A program made the position numbers and the translations under genes. A stretch of DNA of 64,000 bases. Origin: Ceratorhiza oryzae-sativae. Taxonomy: Eukaryota > Basidiomycota > Agaricomycetes > Cantharellales > Ceratobasidiaceae. The stretch's first letter is position 1, and every line of letters starts with the position of its first letter. Where the stretch lies: the NCBI GenBank assembly GCA_030998015.1, contig JARWMV010000074.1, positions 1-64,000 on the forward strand, in the 5' to 3' direction. Below, in pieces: positions 1 to 10,416 of the stretch. The notes under the pieces are model-generated. The model ran no database searches. It was not told the origin of the DNA and saw only the letters and a program-made list of their open reading frames with translations.

Positions 1-329
1 TGCCCAACTCATCGGCTAGCCTACTATATGCGACTAACGCAGTTTAAATAGGCAATTTTACTTCAATTCGTATGTAATCAATGGCCTCCTGGTGCATCTT
101 TGCTCATGCCACACGCAGTGAGCGTGCCGACTTACGCCAATGGCATTCGTGAAGCTGTCAAGGATCGTATCAAGGACCACGCCATCGTACGTCTTATCCA
201 GCTCGAAGCGCTAGTTCTCATCCGGTTCTTTCAGAATTACATTGCGTCGGCTCCTCTTGCTGAAGCGCCATAAGTGAGGTACAGCCAGGACGCCTCTTTT
301 GTGGCGGGTTGTACCGTTGTAGCCCTCGG

Positions 330-997
330 TTTCATGTCCCTGAATCAATGAAATGAATAAGATTGAACTGAAAATGCCGGAATCCTGCATAGACTTCACT
401 TAGAGTATAATTCGACAACGTTTCATTGGGTAGGCTCGTAACCAACCGTTGGGCAGAGCTCGATGCTCGGTTTTGTCGAGATACGAGGGTCGAGCACTTT
501 GTTGCCATCATTTGATAGGATGTGCTTGGTTGTGTATGTCCCTTGGTGCAGTTACCCAATGCCCCACCATGTCGCTAAAAACGTCCATTTCTGTTGTTCG
601 TGTCTCCAGCTCTGACTGGATATCGCAGGAGTGAAATTACTTAGCAGGTACCCCCGGCTGACCCTCAATGCCTCATAAAGAACATCACGTACCTGAGATG
701 TGGACAAGCCACTCTCCTCTTTTGCATGATCTTCGGCCATGTGCAGTTCTAAAAACACCTCCATGTCCTCAGTCCAGCCAATTCGCCTACTTTTAATGCC
801 TTTGTCGAAGCCATGGAAACAGTCTTACGCCTTGTCTTGCATTGCCCAAAGTTTACGGCTATTCGGCAGCACGTCTTGACCACTAAGGGAGGCGCTTCCT
901 CTCGCTTTTGTATATGGAAACCCGGAGTGAGTATGGTTTGATCCGCTCGGATATCTTGTGTAAGCGCCCGGATACGGAAGCAGTTCCCTAGTGCCAT
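330..997 (-). pseudogene. Decayed ORF of unknown function
   Basis: A minus-strand frame opens at 997 with MALGNCFRIRALT and runs to about 770. It continues in another frame as EDMEVFLELHMAEDHAKEE to a possible splice donor (cag/gtacgtg) near 700. Reading smoothly across 760-775 needs a one-base shift, so it looks broken. I do not recognise the family. The first 30 codons recur in inverted orientation near 17815-17905, there with an in-frame TGA, so this is probably a repeated, possibly mobile, sequence rather than a unique host gene. Confidence 0.3.
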
Positions 998-1108
998 CAG
1001 CGGAGATTTAGTGCCTGATTGGTGGACTGATTGGTGCCCCGATTCCTGTCTAACGGAGCGCTAGCGGGATCAGGGACTGCCTGCTTGGCAACTTCTAGCT
1101 TCTGCCAC
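905..1108 (+). repeat. Arm A of a dispersed inverted repeat
   Basis: About 200 bp that recur in reverse complement at 17686-17896 with roughly 90% identity by eye. Shared blocks include GGAAACCCGGAGTGAG, TTGATCCGCTCGGATATC and GGAGCGCTAGCGGGATCAGG. Both copies run into CCG/TTG triplet-rich DNA on the same side, so the homologous unit may be longer than the part that still aligns. No target-site duplication is visible. Confidence 0.7.
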
Positions 1109-1109
1109 G

Positions 1110-1330
1110 AACTGACCGCCTCGCCGTTGTCGTCGTTGTCGCCGTTGTCGCCGTCGTTGCTGCCGCTACTGACGTTTAATACTGTTTGCCTACGGCTACT
1201 GTCATCATTGCCGTCACCCCCGCCGCCGCCAGCTCATCCTAGCCTCCCGCCCACTGACCATCGTCAATGCTACCACCACCTCCACTATCGTTACTACTGC
1301 TGGCGCATAGCGCCCTGGCCAAGGACGGGG
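1110..1330. repeat. Triplet-rich low-complexity DNA (gtcgtcgtt/ccgccg)
   Basis: Imperfect runs of gtcgtt, gccgtt and ccgccg follow arm A of the inverted repeat. The open frames through this stretch are compositional (Ser/Pro/Leu-rich) and I do not regard them as genes. The rest of 1330-2160 holds no ORF that I can support. Confidence 0.5.
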
Positions 1331-2171
1331 CTAACGCGTAATTCTAACCATGCAAGCCAGTTTGCCCGGGCGGGCGTTTGGGCACACATTGATCGAACGG
1401 CTCACGTCCCAGGTTGGGGCGCTCTCTGTTGGTATGTTCAATATTCATTCTAGTGGCACAATAGTGAATTGCAACTCCCACAGGCTTAATTTCTTTGGCT
1501 AAGATCCCGAATCTTACTGGTACCATGCTAACGCGCACTCTCAGTCATGTTCGCTTGGTTCCCCGCGGCCAATCCCCGCGCCCGACACGCCATCCAACAT
1601 ACCACTCAGCACCGCTCCCGACGCTCCCTAAACAGCCACCGTGTCGAGGTCTGTCCACAATGGACTGCCTGCCTCCTTTCGCCAGCGTCCCGACCCCAAG
1701 TTCCTACCACTCCGCGTGTCCTCTTGCATGCCCCAACGAACAATCTAGCCGATACGCCACGCTCGACCAATGCGGCCGATAGCACTTGAAGCTTTGACAT
1801 TACTTCTCCCCGTCCCCCTCTGCACGTCTCGGTGAGTTTTCCGCCTTCTCAAACACACGTACAACCAGTTGACCTATCGGATAGGACCGATGCTGTGCAT
1901 CGGCGATAGCAGGAGGTGCCCCAAAGACTATGTGGAAAGGCACCTGGCGAGAGTCGCCCACTAGGCGCCCGCATGACTCAGCCAGCCAAACTCCGTCGCG
2001 TCCCGGCGGAGTTCTCACACGCGAGGTTGTGGTCGGGGTCAGTCAATCGAGCTGTTAGGGAGCTCAACGACTCGAGCAGCCCGAAGCCGCGGTGGCAGCG
2101 TTCCGCGTGCACGCCGGCCCGTCAGTCCCAGAGGGGGTAAATGCAATGAAAGCGTTGCTCAGAATCGGTAT

Positions 2172-2392
2172 GTGTGGTACTCATCTGATAGCCAGAACAC
2201 TGACACATTTTATCGCAGCTTTTCTCGAGTCGCGTTCACCAGCCAACGCTTGGAGTCCTGCCGGGATCCAGAGAGTTACACCTCGAGCGAAGACATCACA
2301 GCTCAGGCCCGGGCTGCCACTTGCCGCCACCTTGTGGAGGTGCGCAAGTATCAGGGACGCATGGAGGGCGTTGCTCCCACTGAACCGACGCT
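2172..2392 (+). pseudogene. Partial duplicate of the coiled-coil gene's C-terminal segment
   Basis: The frame contains SSEDITAQARAATCRHLVE, which repeats the segment near codons 250-270 of the ORF immediately downstream (SSEDIAAQARAATRRHLEE, DNA around 3199-3260). The two DNA segments are closely similar over about 85 bp. The frame does not continue into the downstream ORF; a stop at 2381-2383 separates them. It is best read as an internal duplication or a remnant of a neighbouring repeat unit. Confidence 0.5.
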
Positions 2393-2401
2393 GCTGAGTA
2401 C

Positions 2402-3433
2402 GACGACCGTCTACTCCATGACGAGGAGCACCCTCTCCAATGCGAACGCGAGCGCATTGCCAAGTTGCGCGCCGATAACGGTGAATGGCTGAGCTATCTC
2501 ATCAAGCAAGAGACGGATCGCATCCATGCTGCGATGATCGAGGACGAGCTCGCGGGTCGGCTGACTCCTGACGAGAGTGAATGGCTCGAGCGCAACATTC
2601 AGAAACACGCTGCCGAGGAACAGCGCCGGGCCGAACAGCGCGCTAGGGAAGAGGAGGACCAGCGTGCGATGAAGGAGGCACAGCGGCTCGAGCAGGAGGA
2701 GGAGGCTGCCAAGCTGCGCGCTGCCCAGGCCGAGGAACTTGCGCAGGCAGCCCACCTCGAGCACCCTGCGCTTCCACCCATCCCTGATCCTGAAGAGTCC
2801 CTGGCCCTCATTTCGGCCGTCTCTTCGGGGAACAGCAGTGAAGATGCTGCCGAATTCCAGGCCCTCATGCGTCTCAGCGGGAACCCACTCCCCCGTGCGC
2901 CCGAGATCTCTCCCAAGTCCAGTACTCGCCCTATGTCGACTGTTACCAACAACTCGACCGACGATGGCTCTGACAAGACTGTCAGGACTTACAAGGCAGC
3001 TCGCCGTGCCTGGGCCAACAGTCTCAGGGCTGAATGGGAGCGTTGTGGCTCTCACAAGGAGGTTCACCATCCTGTCGATCCCCCTGCAGGTCCTCCACCC
3101 CCAGCTGCTTCTCCTGCTCCCGCCGGCTTCCGCCCGGCTGCCTACGGCCAACCTGGTCTCAACCGTTCGTATTCCTTTAGCCAGCGCTACAAGCCCGCCT
3201 CGAGCGAGGACATCGCAGCTCAGGCCCGGGCTGCCACTCGCCGCCACCTCGAGGAGATGCGCAGGTATCAGGAACACCTGGACGAGATCAAGTACTGAGA
3301 AAAGCAGGCGGCAAGGGCCGCTCGCGAGGCTCGGGAAGCCGAGGCTGCCCACCGAGCGTTTGAGCAAGAGCGCAAGCGCTTGGAGGATGAACGAAGGAAG
3401 AAGGAAGAGGAGAAGTGCAAGAACAAGGAGTAG
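2402..3433 (+). pseudogene. Glu/Arg/Ala-rich coiled-coil protein, interrupted by one TGA
   Basis: An open frame reads through 2402-3295. No ATG starts the conserved part; the frame is open upstream to 2384. The N-terminal half is a charged coiled coil (RRAEQRAREEEDQ, LEQEEEAAKLRAAQAEEL), followed by a Pro/Ser linker and a second helix (ARAATRRHLEEMRRYQEHL). TGA at 3296-3298 interrupts it, but the same frame continues for 44 more coiled-coil codons (EKQAARAAREAREAEAA) to TAG at 3431-3433. CGA at the TGA would restore Arg. A poly(A) signal lies at 3592-3597. The function is unknown; such charged proteins occur in mushroom transposon neighbourhoods, but I cannot name the family. Confidence 0.5.
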
Positions 3434-3591
3434 GTCATTGTTGCCGCTTGGGCTCGCTACAAGCGCGGCTGGATGGATCTCCTCAACGGCGTCACTGCCA
3501 ATGGACGACTGATGAGTTGTTTTTCACCTGTTGTCATTGTATTACGCGTCGCACTTTGTGTTTTTGGCTATCCTCCTGCCATTATCTTATC

Positions 3592-3597
3592 AATAAA
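3592..3597 (+). promoter_or_regulatory. AATAAA polyadenylation signal
   Basis: AATAAA lies 159 bp after the last in-frame stop of the coiled-coil ORF and is followed by an AT-rich stretch. It is consistent with the 3' end of that transcription unit. The match is short, so it could be chance. Confidence 0.35.
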
Positions 3598-4017
3598 TAC
3601 ATATATGACTTGTATATTCACTCCGGGCGGCTTTGTTATAGCTAGGCTTTGTCCGGCCCGCCTCTAAGATCTGTGGACTGAGAAGGTGGTGCGCGCGCCT
3701 CTTGTAAGCACGTTTGATGTACGCCGATTTGCTCTTGACCATGTCTTCCATAGTTGTTGACTATAACTGCGGGTCTGCAACTATTGTATTGCCAGCTTTT
3801 CGGCTACCAAAAGGATATTCCTGTGCTGGGAATGGCCTTGTGTGGAATTAACATGTTCGAATGGCACTGTCCAAGACTGTGAATTGTATCAACCAAGAAA
3901 CGCAAACTGCAAAGAGAAGGGGTTCAAAAGTGAACCAAAATGACTTTGTACTGTGGGTATATCCATCTCTGAACAAGCTGTAAAAATTAATTAGGATCGA
4001 GTAGCACAAAGGGCTGG

Positions 4018-6980
4018 TTGCAAGTGCAGTCCAAATTCTATGGACTGCTTCATGGCCACAACCGAACAGAAGTTCAGATGAAACAGGCCTTAAAATTGAA
4101 GCTAGCCAGTGGAGGAGACATCTCCCCAGAGTTAAAAGACCTGAAAGACAAGGCAAATCGCCAATTTCGTGCTGCTGTGGAAAAATTGAGGGCTGTTGCC
4201 AAACAATATCAATTTACACAGCCAACAGTTAGCCGCATCCCAACAAAAAGGAAACAGCTGGATGTTGGGGCCGCAAATTCTAGGCGCATTGAACTTGGTG
4301 CTGAAAGTAAGTTTCCTAACGCAAGCTTTAATCGGGCAATAACTAGGGGGTTCAGGCAAAGTTTGCAACGTCCAGAACAATCAATTTGCTTGCGTGCCTA
4401 CTGTGGCGCCCAGCGATGCAGGTTTACCAGATCTATCAACCAGCATTCCAGAGCTGCACGATAGCCCACAACAACCCAATACCGAAGCCGACTCAGCCGG
4501 CTCAGAAGCTGAAACCGAACCCGAACCCGAAACCGAACCCGAAACCGAACCCGAAACCAAACCCAAACCCGAAAACAAGTCCGAAGAGGAAGCACCATGC
4601 CCTACCAATAACCCACTAGGTACTTCATCCATGTTTTATTTCAATTGTAAGGTACTGATTTTGCGTAGGACTTCATCAGTGAGGAAGCTACAAAGCAGCT
4701 CCTGATATGTCTAAACTTCATGCCCGCGCTCCAAAGGCTGCTGCTGAGTCATTTCTGAGCCAGCTTGTCTTGTCCCAAGCAGATACAGAACAGGCTTGTT
4801 GTATCACTATTGCCTTTACCCAGTTGCAAGCCAGCTATTGCTTAGCCCCAACACCAGATGCTGTTATTGATCTTGCAACAGAATGCCACAACAAGGTTGT
4901 TGCATGTATGCATGCATCGGTACATGCAGACACTGCTGGGCTTGCTTCCATGGTTACTCAGATAGAGCTGGCGATCTGGATCTTAAGGTGCGTGTCTTGC
5001 TCTGCTGTATCGACCCAAAAGTCATACTTTAGATTTAGATTTGCTGCTAAATATAAGCAGGATTTTTCTATGGGAGGCGCATTTACTTCTGGGCGAAGAC
5101 TGTGATGTTATGCTCAACCAGTTTAAGCACTGGAGTACAATGGGCACAAGCTGCTGACACTCATATATGCATGTAAGTCCTTGTGATGCGCTCTTCAATT
5201 GTTCTCACTGTTACAATAGGTTCAGTTTACATCCTACCTGCTATTGCAGTAACCCACACTTGTGCCTATGCAAGCTGCCTACTTTCAAGCGTGCTATTTG
5301 ATGTTGAAAATGCTCTTAGGAATCCTGATCTCTGTGATGAAAGCATTAACAGTATGTGTTGTGAGAATAGCATTCATCCATTTAACCAAAAAATTGTTTT
5401 AGAATTTGTTATCAGTCTGGTTTGTGACAACGTAATTTGGTATCATCAAGAGATGCATCAAGCCTTCCCAGCAGGAGTTAAGATAGAAAGTCAAATTTTT
5501 GGCATTGACCTAAAATCAGATGATGCCTTCCTGCAGACACTATTTAGAGAAGGGTAATTGCTTTTATTGTAAGTAGTCTTAAGCTAATCACTTCTTTTAG
5601 GCATAAACCTCAGGAAGTAGAATTACTTCCTCAAGGTGATATTTGGCAAGCTACATTCACTGCCATCACACATCCTCCTTGTCTATTCCAAGCGCCTTTG
5701 GTTATTAAAACCAATTTTGATTATGCCCTGGATGAAAACAAGACCATTCCAGTGCAATTAGCTAACTCCAAAAACTTGCAGGCCATTCATGACTGGACAG
5801 TGAATGAGCAAGCTATTGTCCTACAAGCCCCGTATGCAGAAACATTGGATGAGTTCAGCAGAAAGGCAAGGCCCAATCAACCCCAACTTTTTATCTATCA
5901 GCTCAACAGTTATTTTTACTTAGCTTTGCAAGCAAAACACAGGTGGGTTTAAGGCTCCTGGAGCCTATGTTAGGCTGAAATTGACACTGGTTGGGAGGTA
6001 TGTAGGTTAGCTTACGATTTGGACACAGCTAATGCATATTTTTGTCCAGCATTGACTTGCTTGCCTATGGAAAAGGTGCTCAAGAAAAAGACTTCATGTT
6101 TGGTGTCTTTAGCATAGACACTAGCATGGAGCATTTGAAGAACAAAACCTTGCAAGTCACAAAGCGCACAGTTGGTTTTGATGATACAACTGTTGATAGT
6201 GCAGCAGAAGGCCTATTATACGATTATGGGGCAGCCCATATTGGGTGTTGGGGAAGAAGGTCAATGGGGGTGAGTATGTACCTGTAGCAATGTTTCCCAG
6301 TAGCTTACATGGTACAAATTAGGGGCAGAATGCACCAGAAGACATCCATCCATGATTATACATGGGCAGTCGCACACAAAACATACCTTGTCCAGATCAA
6401 TCAGTTTGTCGACTGGCTGATGTGCATGATTCAAAACATTCAGGCTTTTGTCTGCTTTATCAGCTACTCGGTACACTCCAGGATATGCTAAAACCAGTCT
6501 TGGCTAAGGTGAGTCCAATTGTCACATTTAAATCATTTTTTATTGATTTGATGTTAGCTATGGCAATACATCCCAACTCTAATGTGGAAACAGGAGGAGT
6601 TGAGCAACTTGCTTTGCCTGATCTATCCACTCGAATGTGTGCCATTCTGTGTGACAGTACTCAACATAAAGTTGGTCTCCAGAGGACATTGAGATTTAGG
6701 TGATTGCAATGATACTATATGCTTAATCTTGGCACTTGGCAATTTTGAAGGTGGATTGCTGTGCGTTTATGAACCAGGGGCCTCAATCAACCTTGCCCAT
6801 GGCCAGTTTGCTGCTATTTGGTCCTGTCGAATGGTTCATTTCAACTTGGACTATGTGGGGCAGAGGTTTTCTTATGTTTTTACATCAGATAGTGGCCTTG
6901 GACAATGGGAGAAGGAGCATAATCAGTGGATTGGGATGGATGCACTATGTAGTACTGGATCGTCAGACCATGAGGTGTAA
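4018..6980 (+). pseudogene. TET/JBP-like Fe(II)/2-oxoglutarate dioxygenase, multi-exon, with premature TGA codons
   Basis: Exons joined by GT-AG introns at 4307-4355, 5554-5600, 5943-6049, 6270-6322 and 6509-6557 keep one frame. The C-terminal exon has the family's double-stranded beta-helix signature: HxD at 6687-6695, then ALGNFEGGLLCVYEPG, and MVHFNLDYVGQRFSYVF carrying the distal His and the Arg that binds 2-oxoglutarate. Upstream, HSGFCLLYQLLGTLQDML also fits the fungal family. TET/JBP enzymes oxidise 5-methylcytosine or thymine in DNA and are expanded in Agaricomycetes, often beside transposons. Two TGAs lie in frame, at 6353-6355 and 6690-6692. The second replaces the middle residue of HxD itself, so the copy should be dead. 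The N-terminal exons (Lys-rich, then a Glu/Pro repeat) and the frame change near 4700 are less certain, and the end after 6980 is unresolved. Confidence 0.7.
4511..4566 (+). repeat. Coding minisatellite (Glu-Thr-Glu-Pro type repeat)
   Basis: Tandem copies of gaacccgaaacc encode an acidic Pro/Glu/Thr stretch within the second exon of the dioxygenase gene. This probably makes a flexible acidic linker and is prone to length change. Confidence 0.7.
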
Positions 6981-8633
6981 TGAATATTGTAACACCCAGC
7001 CTATGGCTGGGCACAAACCAAGGTATATGTGCTCAGTGGATGTACTATACCATAATCTCAAACTAACTTCATACTGTAATCTAGCAATTATAGCAGTGCC
7101 ACCTTCCTCTGGGGTGGTAAAGACCACAAGCAAGCTGCATTCCATGCAGAAATGTTCCCTGACACTCCACCACTGGGTGTCCCTGGCAAATTGCCATCTC
7201 AGTCTTCATGGGGAAACACAAGTGTTTGTGCTCTTGCTCCAATGAGTAGTCTTGAGTTGCCCAGCAACGAGGACTTAGGCTTCGATTATGACCACTCCTG
7301 CTCTTGTTCCTGCTCCCCAAACCTTGTCTTCAATATTCCTCATGCCTCAACCCCTTGCAATGCCACATCCTGTTCACTGTTGCTGCCTCCCAAGTATAAT
7401 GAACACAGATGCTGGACTGCAAGTTCAAGTGGCAAGGGTCAGGCTGATTAAGTACATGGTGCCATGAGGTATTGCTCAATCCCAAACAGTAAAATTTGTA
7501 CATATTTCTGATCAGTTTCTTGCTCAAAACTACAGATTCAAATCTTTTTGCAAGTGCATTCTGGAAATCAACTTGCATATTGTGCTGCCTGTTGTTGGAA
7601 CATGGTCAGGCTACTTCTTGGTATTTTTCTTCTTGATTGTGTGACCTGTTGTAAATGCTTGAGTTTGATGTATACACATAACTTGATTGAACCAATGAAT
7701 GGAATTCCTGTGTTTCTCCTTCACCATGATTGTGCCACATTAGTACATTGTTTGACTATGTCTAGCATGTGCATCACTCGATGGCTTCGACTGTGCAACT
7801 TTGCTTTCAAAATCGGGTTTCCAACTTTGAATGTCTGCCATGTGACCTCAAATGTGGTTCTTCAACTTGCGTTTTTTCTTTCCAACTCTGCACATCAATC
7901 TTGGATTTCCTTGGTCCTCAACTCCTGCAACTTGATAATTGAATATGCACCTCCAAGGAGCAACCCTTTGGCTAGCCTCATCCTTGGATTTTTTGACTTT
8001 TCAACTTCTCAAGTCCACATACCTGGTGCTTGGTTGCAAATCTAGGTCTTGAATTGCTAGACAAACGCTCATACCTGTCATTGGATTTCTGTTTTCAACT
8101 AGACATGCATTGCCTGGAAGTTTGCTCTCTTGCTGTGGATATTGACCTTTGAAGCTTCAAAATTAGTACATATCATGGGTTCAATGTTTTGGTGCAAAGC
8201 ATTGGGCTGCAACAAATGCTGGATCCAGTTTCTGTATCTGTTTGCCTATTCTCTTCAATCTTGAATGAACTTGTTCAATAGTGAGTATGTTTGCTTGCAT
8301 CACCCATCACATCTGCCTGCCTGACTAGCCTATTCATCTTGTTTAGTCATATGACTGTTGCACACATACATTGCCTGCAGGTTGTGGTTGATCCTTTCTC
8401 CTTCCTTACTTGTGCATGTGTCTTGCATGTGCTGTTCCCAATGTGTTTTCTGTATTTTTTGGTTGCAATCAATACTCTGAACCAGTATATGTTCAATTCA
8501 ACTCTGAGACATGCACATATACAAACCCAACATGCACACACAACCTTGATGGTGTGTTGGGTTGATACATGTGTATTTGCACTTGTTTTTTTTTGCTTGT
8601 AAGGCATTTTACAAGTGGGACTGCTTGGGGTGC
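6981..8633. other. No gene recognised; possible last exon of the dioxygenase
   Basis: An acceptor near 7085-7091 could begin a further exon (frame with FHAEMFPDTPPLGVPG) of the dioxygenase, but the sequence soon turns low in complexity. The 165-codon frame at 7548-8045 is Leu/Cys-rich and has no family resemblance that I can see. From 7450 to 8633 I see only AT-rich, CG-poor DNA. Confidence 0.3.
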
Positions 8634-9940
8634 TGTTATGGGTCAGGGTACACTTGAATATCTAGAGCTTAAGCAAATGTAGATATGTTAGTATACTCTA
8701 ATTGTACTCAATACTTCTTAGACTAGAGTATGAAGGCTCAAAGTAGTTGCAATGCGATCAAGTAACACGCAAGGTAGTCTTAATCTTTCACAGTGTAAAC
8801 TCACTAATTTATAGGTATAAAGAGCAAGACTACTATGGTCAGGTTCCCTTAGATATCTTAAATGTAGTTCAGCCCTAGTTGCTTGGACTAACTGATACTA
8901 ATCTTAATACTAGACTTAAGTGATAGCTTATAGGATAGATGGTGGGCTGCCTAATGCATGTACTTCCTCAGCTACAGGTACTTAGATTTCCTCTAATAGC
9001 TGGTACTTAATGTCACACTCAATCAGGCAATATTGTATCCTTATATATCTCTGTATATAAGATACAATGACTCAGACAGTATATAACTAATATGGTACTT
9101 TATTCCTCAGTACTAGTTATATAAGAAATCACACACAGACAAGAGAAAATAGAAAGAGAAAAGAAACCAATAACCAGTCTGGGTTGAGTAGAGGAGGAGG
9201 TGGTCTGGAAGGGCCTCAGAGGAGGTCCTTTTATACCCTGAGGAGGGCATTCCAGAGCCAAATAGATACATGCATGCCAGTGCGATCATCAAAAGAGGGT
9301 ACTGCTATACTTGGGGTACACCCTAGCCCAGTATAGGATAAAAGAGTAAAGACAGGGTGTGGATCGAAGGCATTGATGCATCTGAGACCTGCTATTGGCT
9401 TGTAGATCATATTATCATAGTATATACATGTAATGAACAGAGGCTACATCTCAGTGAGTCATAAAGTGAGTCAGAGAAGCTTCTGGATCAATTTGGGAAG
9501 CTCTCCTGACTCACTGGAGTCAATAGATCTTGATTGATGGTCCAGTAAGATTCTAATGATCTTCGGGCCATTCCAGCGCGAGGATCCGGTGGATCGCGAC
9601 GATCTTCGGGCAGCAGATACTGCCGAAGATTAGCTATCGATGGAGCATAAGATCGCTTTGATAGCGTAAGCGGTTGCCGAGATATGAGCGTTGCGATGTT
9701 GTAATCAATATTGCCTGATAGGAGGAAATATCGCAGCCTCTGTATCTCTCTGAGATCTTATCGTAAAAACTTAATAAAATATGCGTTGGAAAGCGGGAAA
9801 TTTGTACTATTTAATGGAACACAAAATAGTACAATTTGGAGCGCATACAAATTCAAGTATTTCACAAATTAATTACAGAGGCATTGCTTGAGGTTGGCAG
9901 AGCAGACTAAAATAATAGAAAATGTTAGTGATCCATAACA
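8634..9940 (-). mobile_element. Solo LTR (1,307 bp), family 1
   Basis: The ends are TGTTATGGGTCA and TGATCCATAACA, a short inverted terminal pair. The 5-bp direct repeat GGTGC flanks it on both sides (8629-8633 and 9941-9945), which is a perfect target-site duplication. No coding region or second LTR is present, so it is a solo LTR left by LTR-LTR recombination. A second copy lies inverted at 27061-28372. The transcription sense is minus: a TATAAAAG box and an AATAAA signal lie in order on that strand. Confidence 0.9.
9228..9235 (-). promoter_or_regulatory. TATA box of LTR family 1
   Basis: TATAAAAG on the minus strand, about 125 bp before an AATAAA (plus-strand TTTATT at 9099-9104). The same arrangement is found in the inverted copy, which supports U3-R organisation. 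Confidence 0.6.
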
Positions 9941-9962
9941 GGTGCCTGGTCACTACTTAGCA

Positions 9963-10030
9963 CTTGGTAGAAAGCGTGCTTCCTGGTAGCACACAGTAGC
10001 ACTATATTGGTGCTACTGAGTGCTACCAAG
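9963..10030. repeat. GTGCTAC/GTAGCAC inverted-repeat cluster
   Basis: Alternating CTTGGTAG, GGTAGCAC, CAGTAGCAC and their complements GTGCTACTG, GTGCTACCAAG make an imperfect hairpin of about 65 bp directly after the solo LTR. The role is unknown. The rest of 9941-10416 has no supported gene. Confidence 0.45.
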
Positions 10031-10416
10031 ATCAAGACCAGTGCTACCTGGTACTCCCAAGCTGTATACTCATGCTAGCCAAGTCTCAGACATTATAACT
10101 AGAGATTCACCTTTTGCTTGAGTATTCATCAACGTCAACAGTCCTTTTTGGTCACCTGGTGTTTCATCTGTGGTTGACCATCTGATTACTAACTTCTTAG
10201 AAAAACATACACATATAATTGTCTATGACATTGAACACAGACGCTTGGCATTTGTGCTCCACAAATGCAATATGTGGATCAGTGAGTAGAAGCAGAGTAG
10301 AAAGGCAGGATTAAGATGGTCCGTTGAGCACCATTATATGAAGAAACTGTGCGTTGAGGCACTGGGTGGGAAAAGAGGCACATTTGTAAAACTTAGAAAC
10401 CAATTATGGATTATAC

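Noticed and set aside
2411..3367. A 318-codon minus-strand ORF opposite the coiled-coil gene
   Set aside because: It is the antisense shadow of a GAG/GCC-rich coding strand; its protein is Leu/Arg/Gly-rich with no domain, and the plus frame has coherent coiled-coil sequence.
7548..8045. 165-codon plus ORF
   Set aside because: Composition typical of AT-rich CG-poor DNA, no motif, no splice partner.
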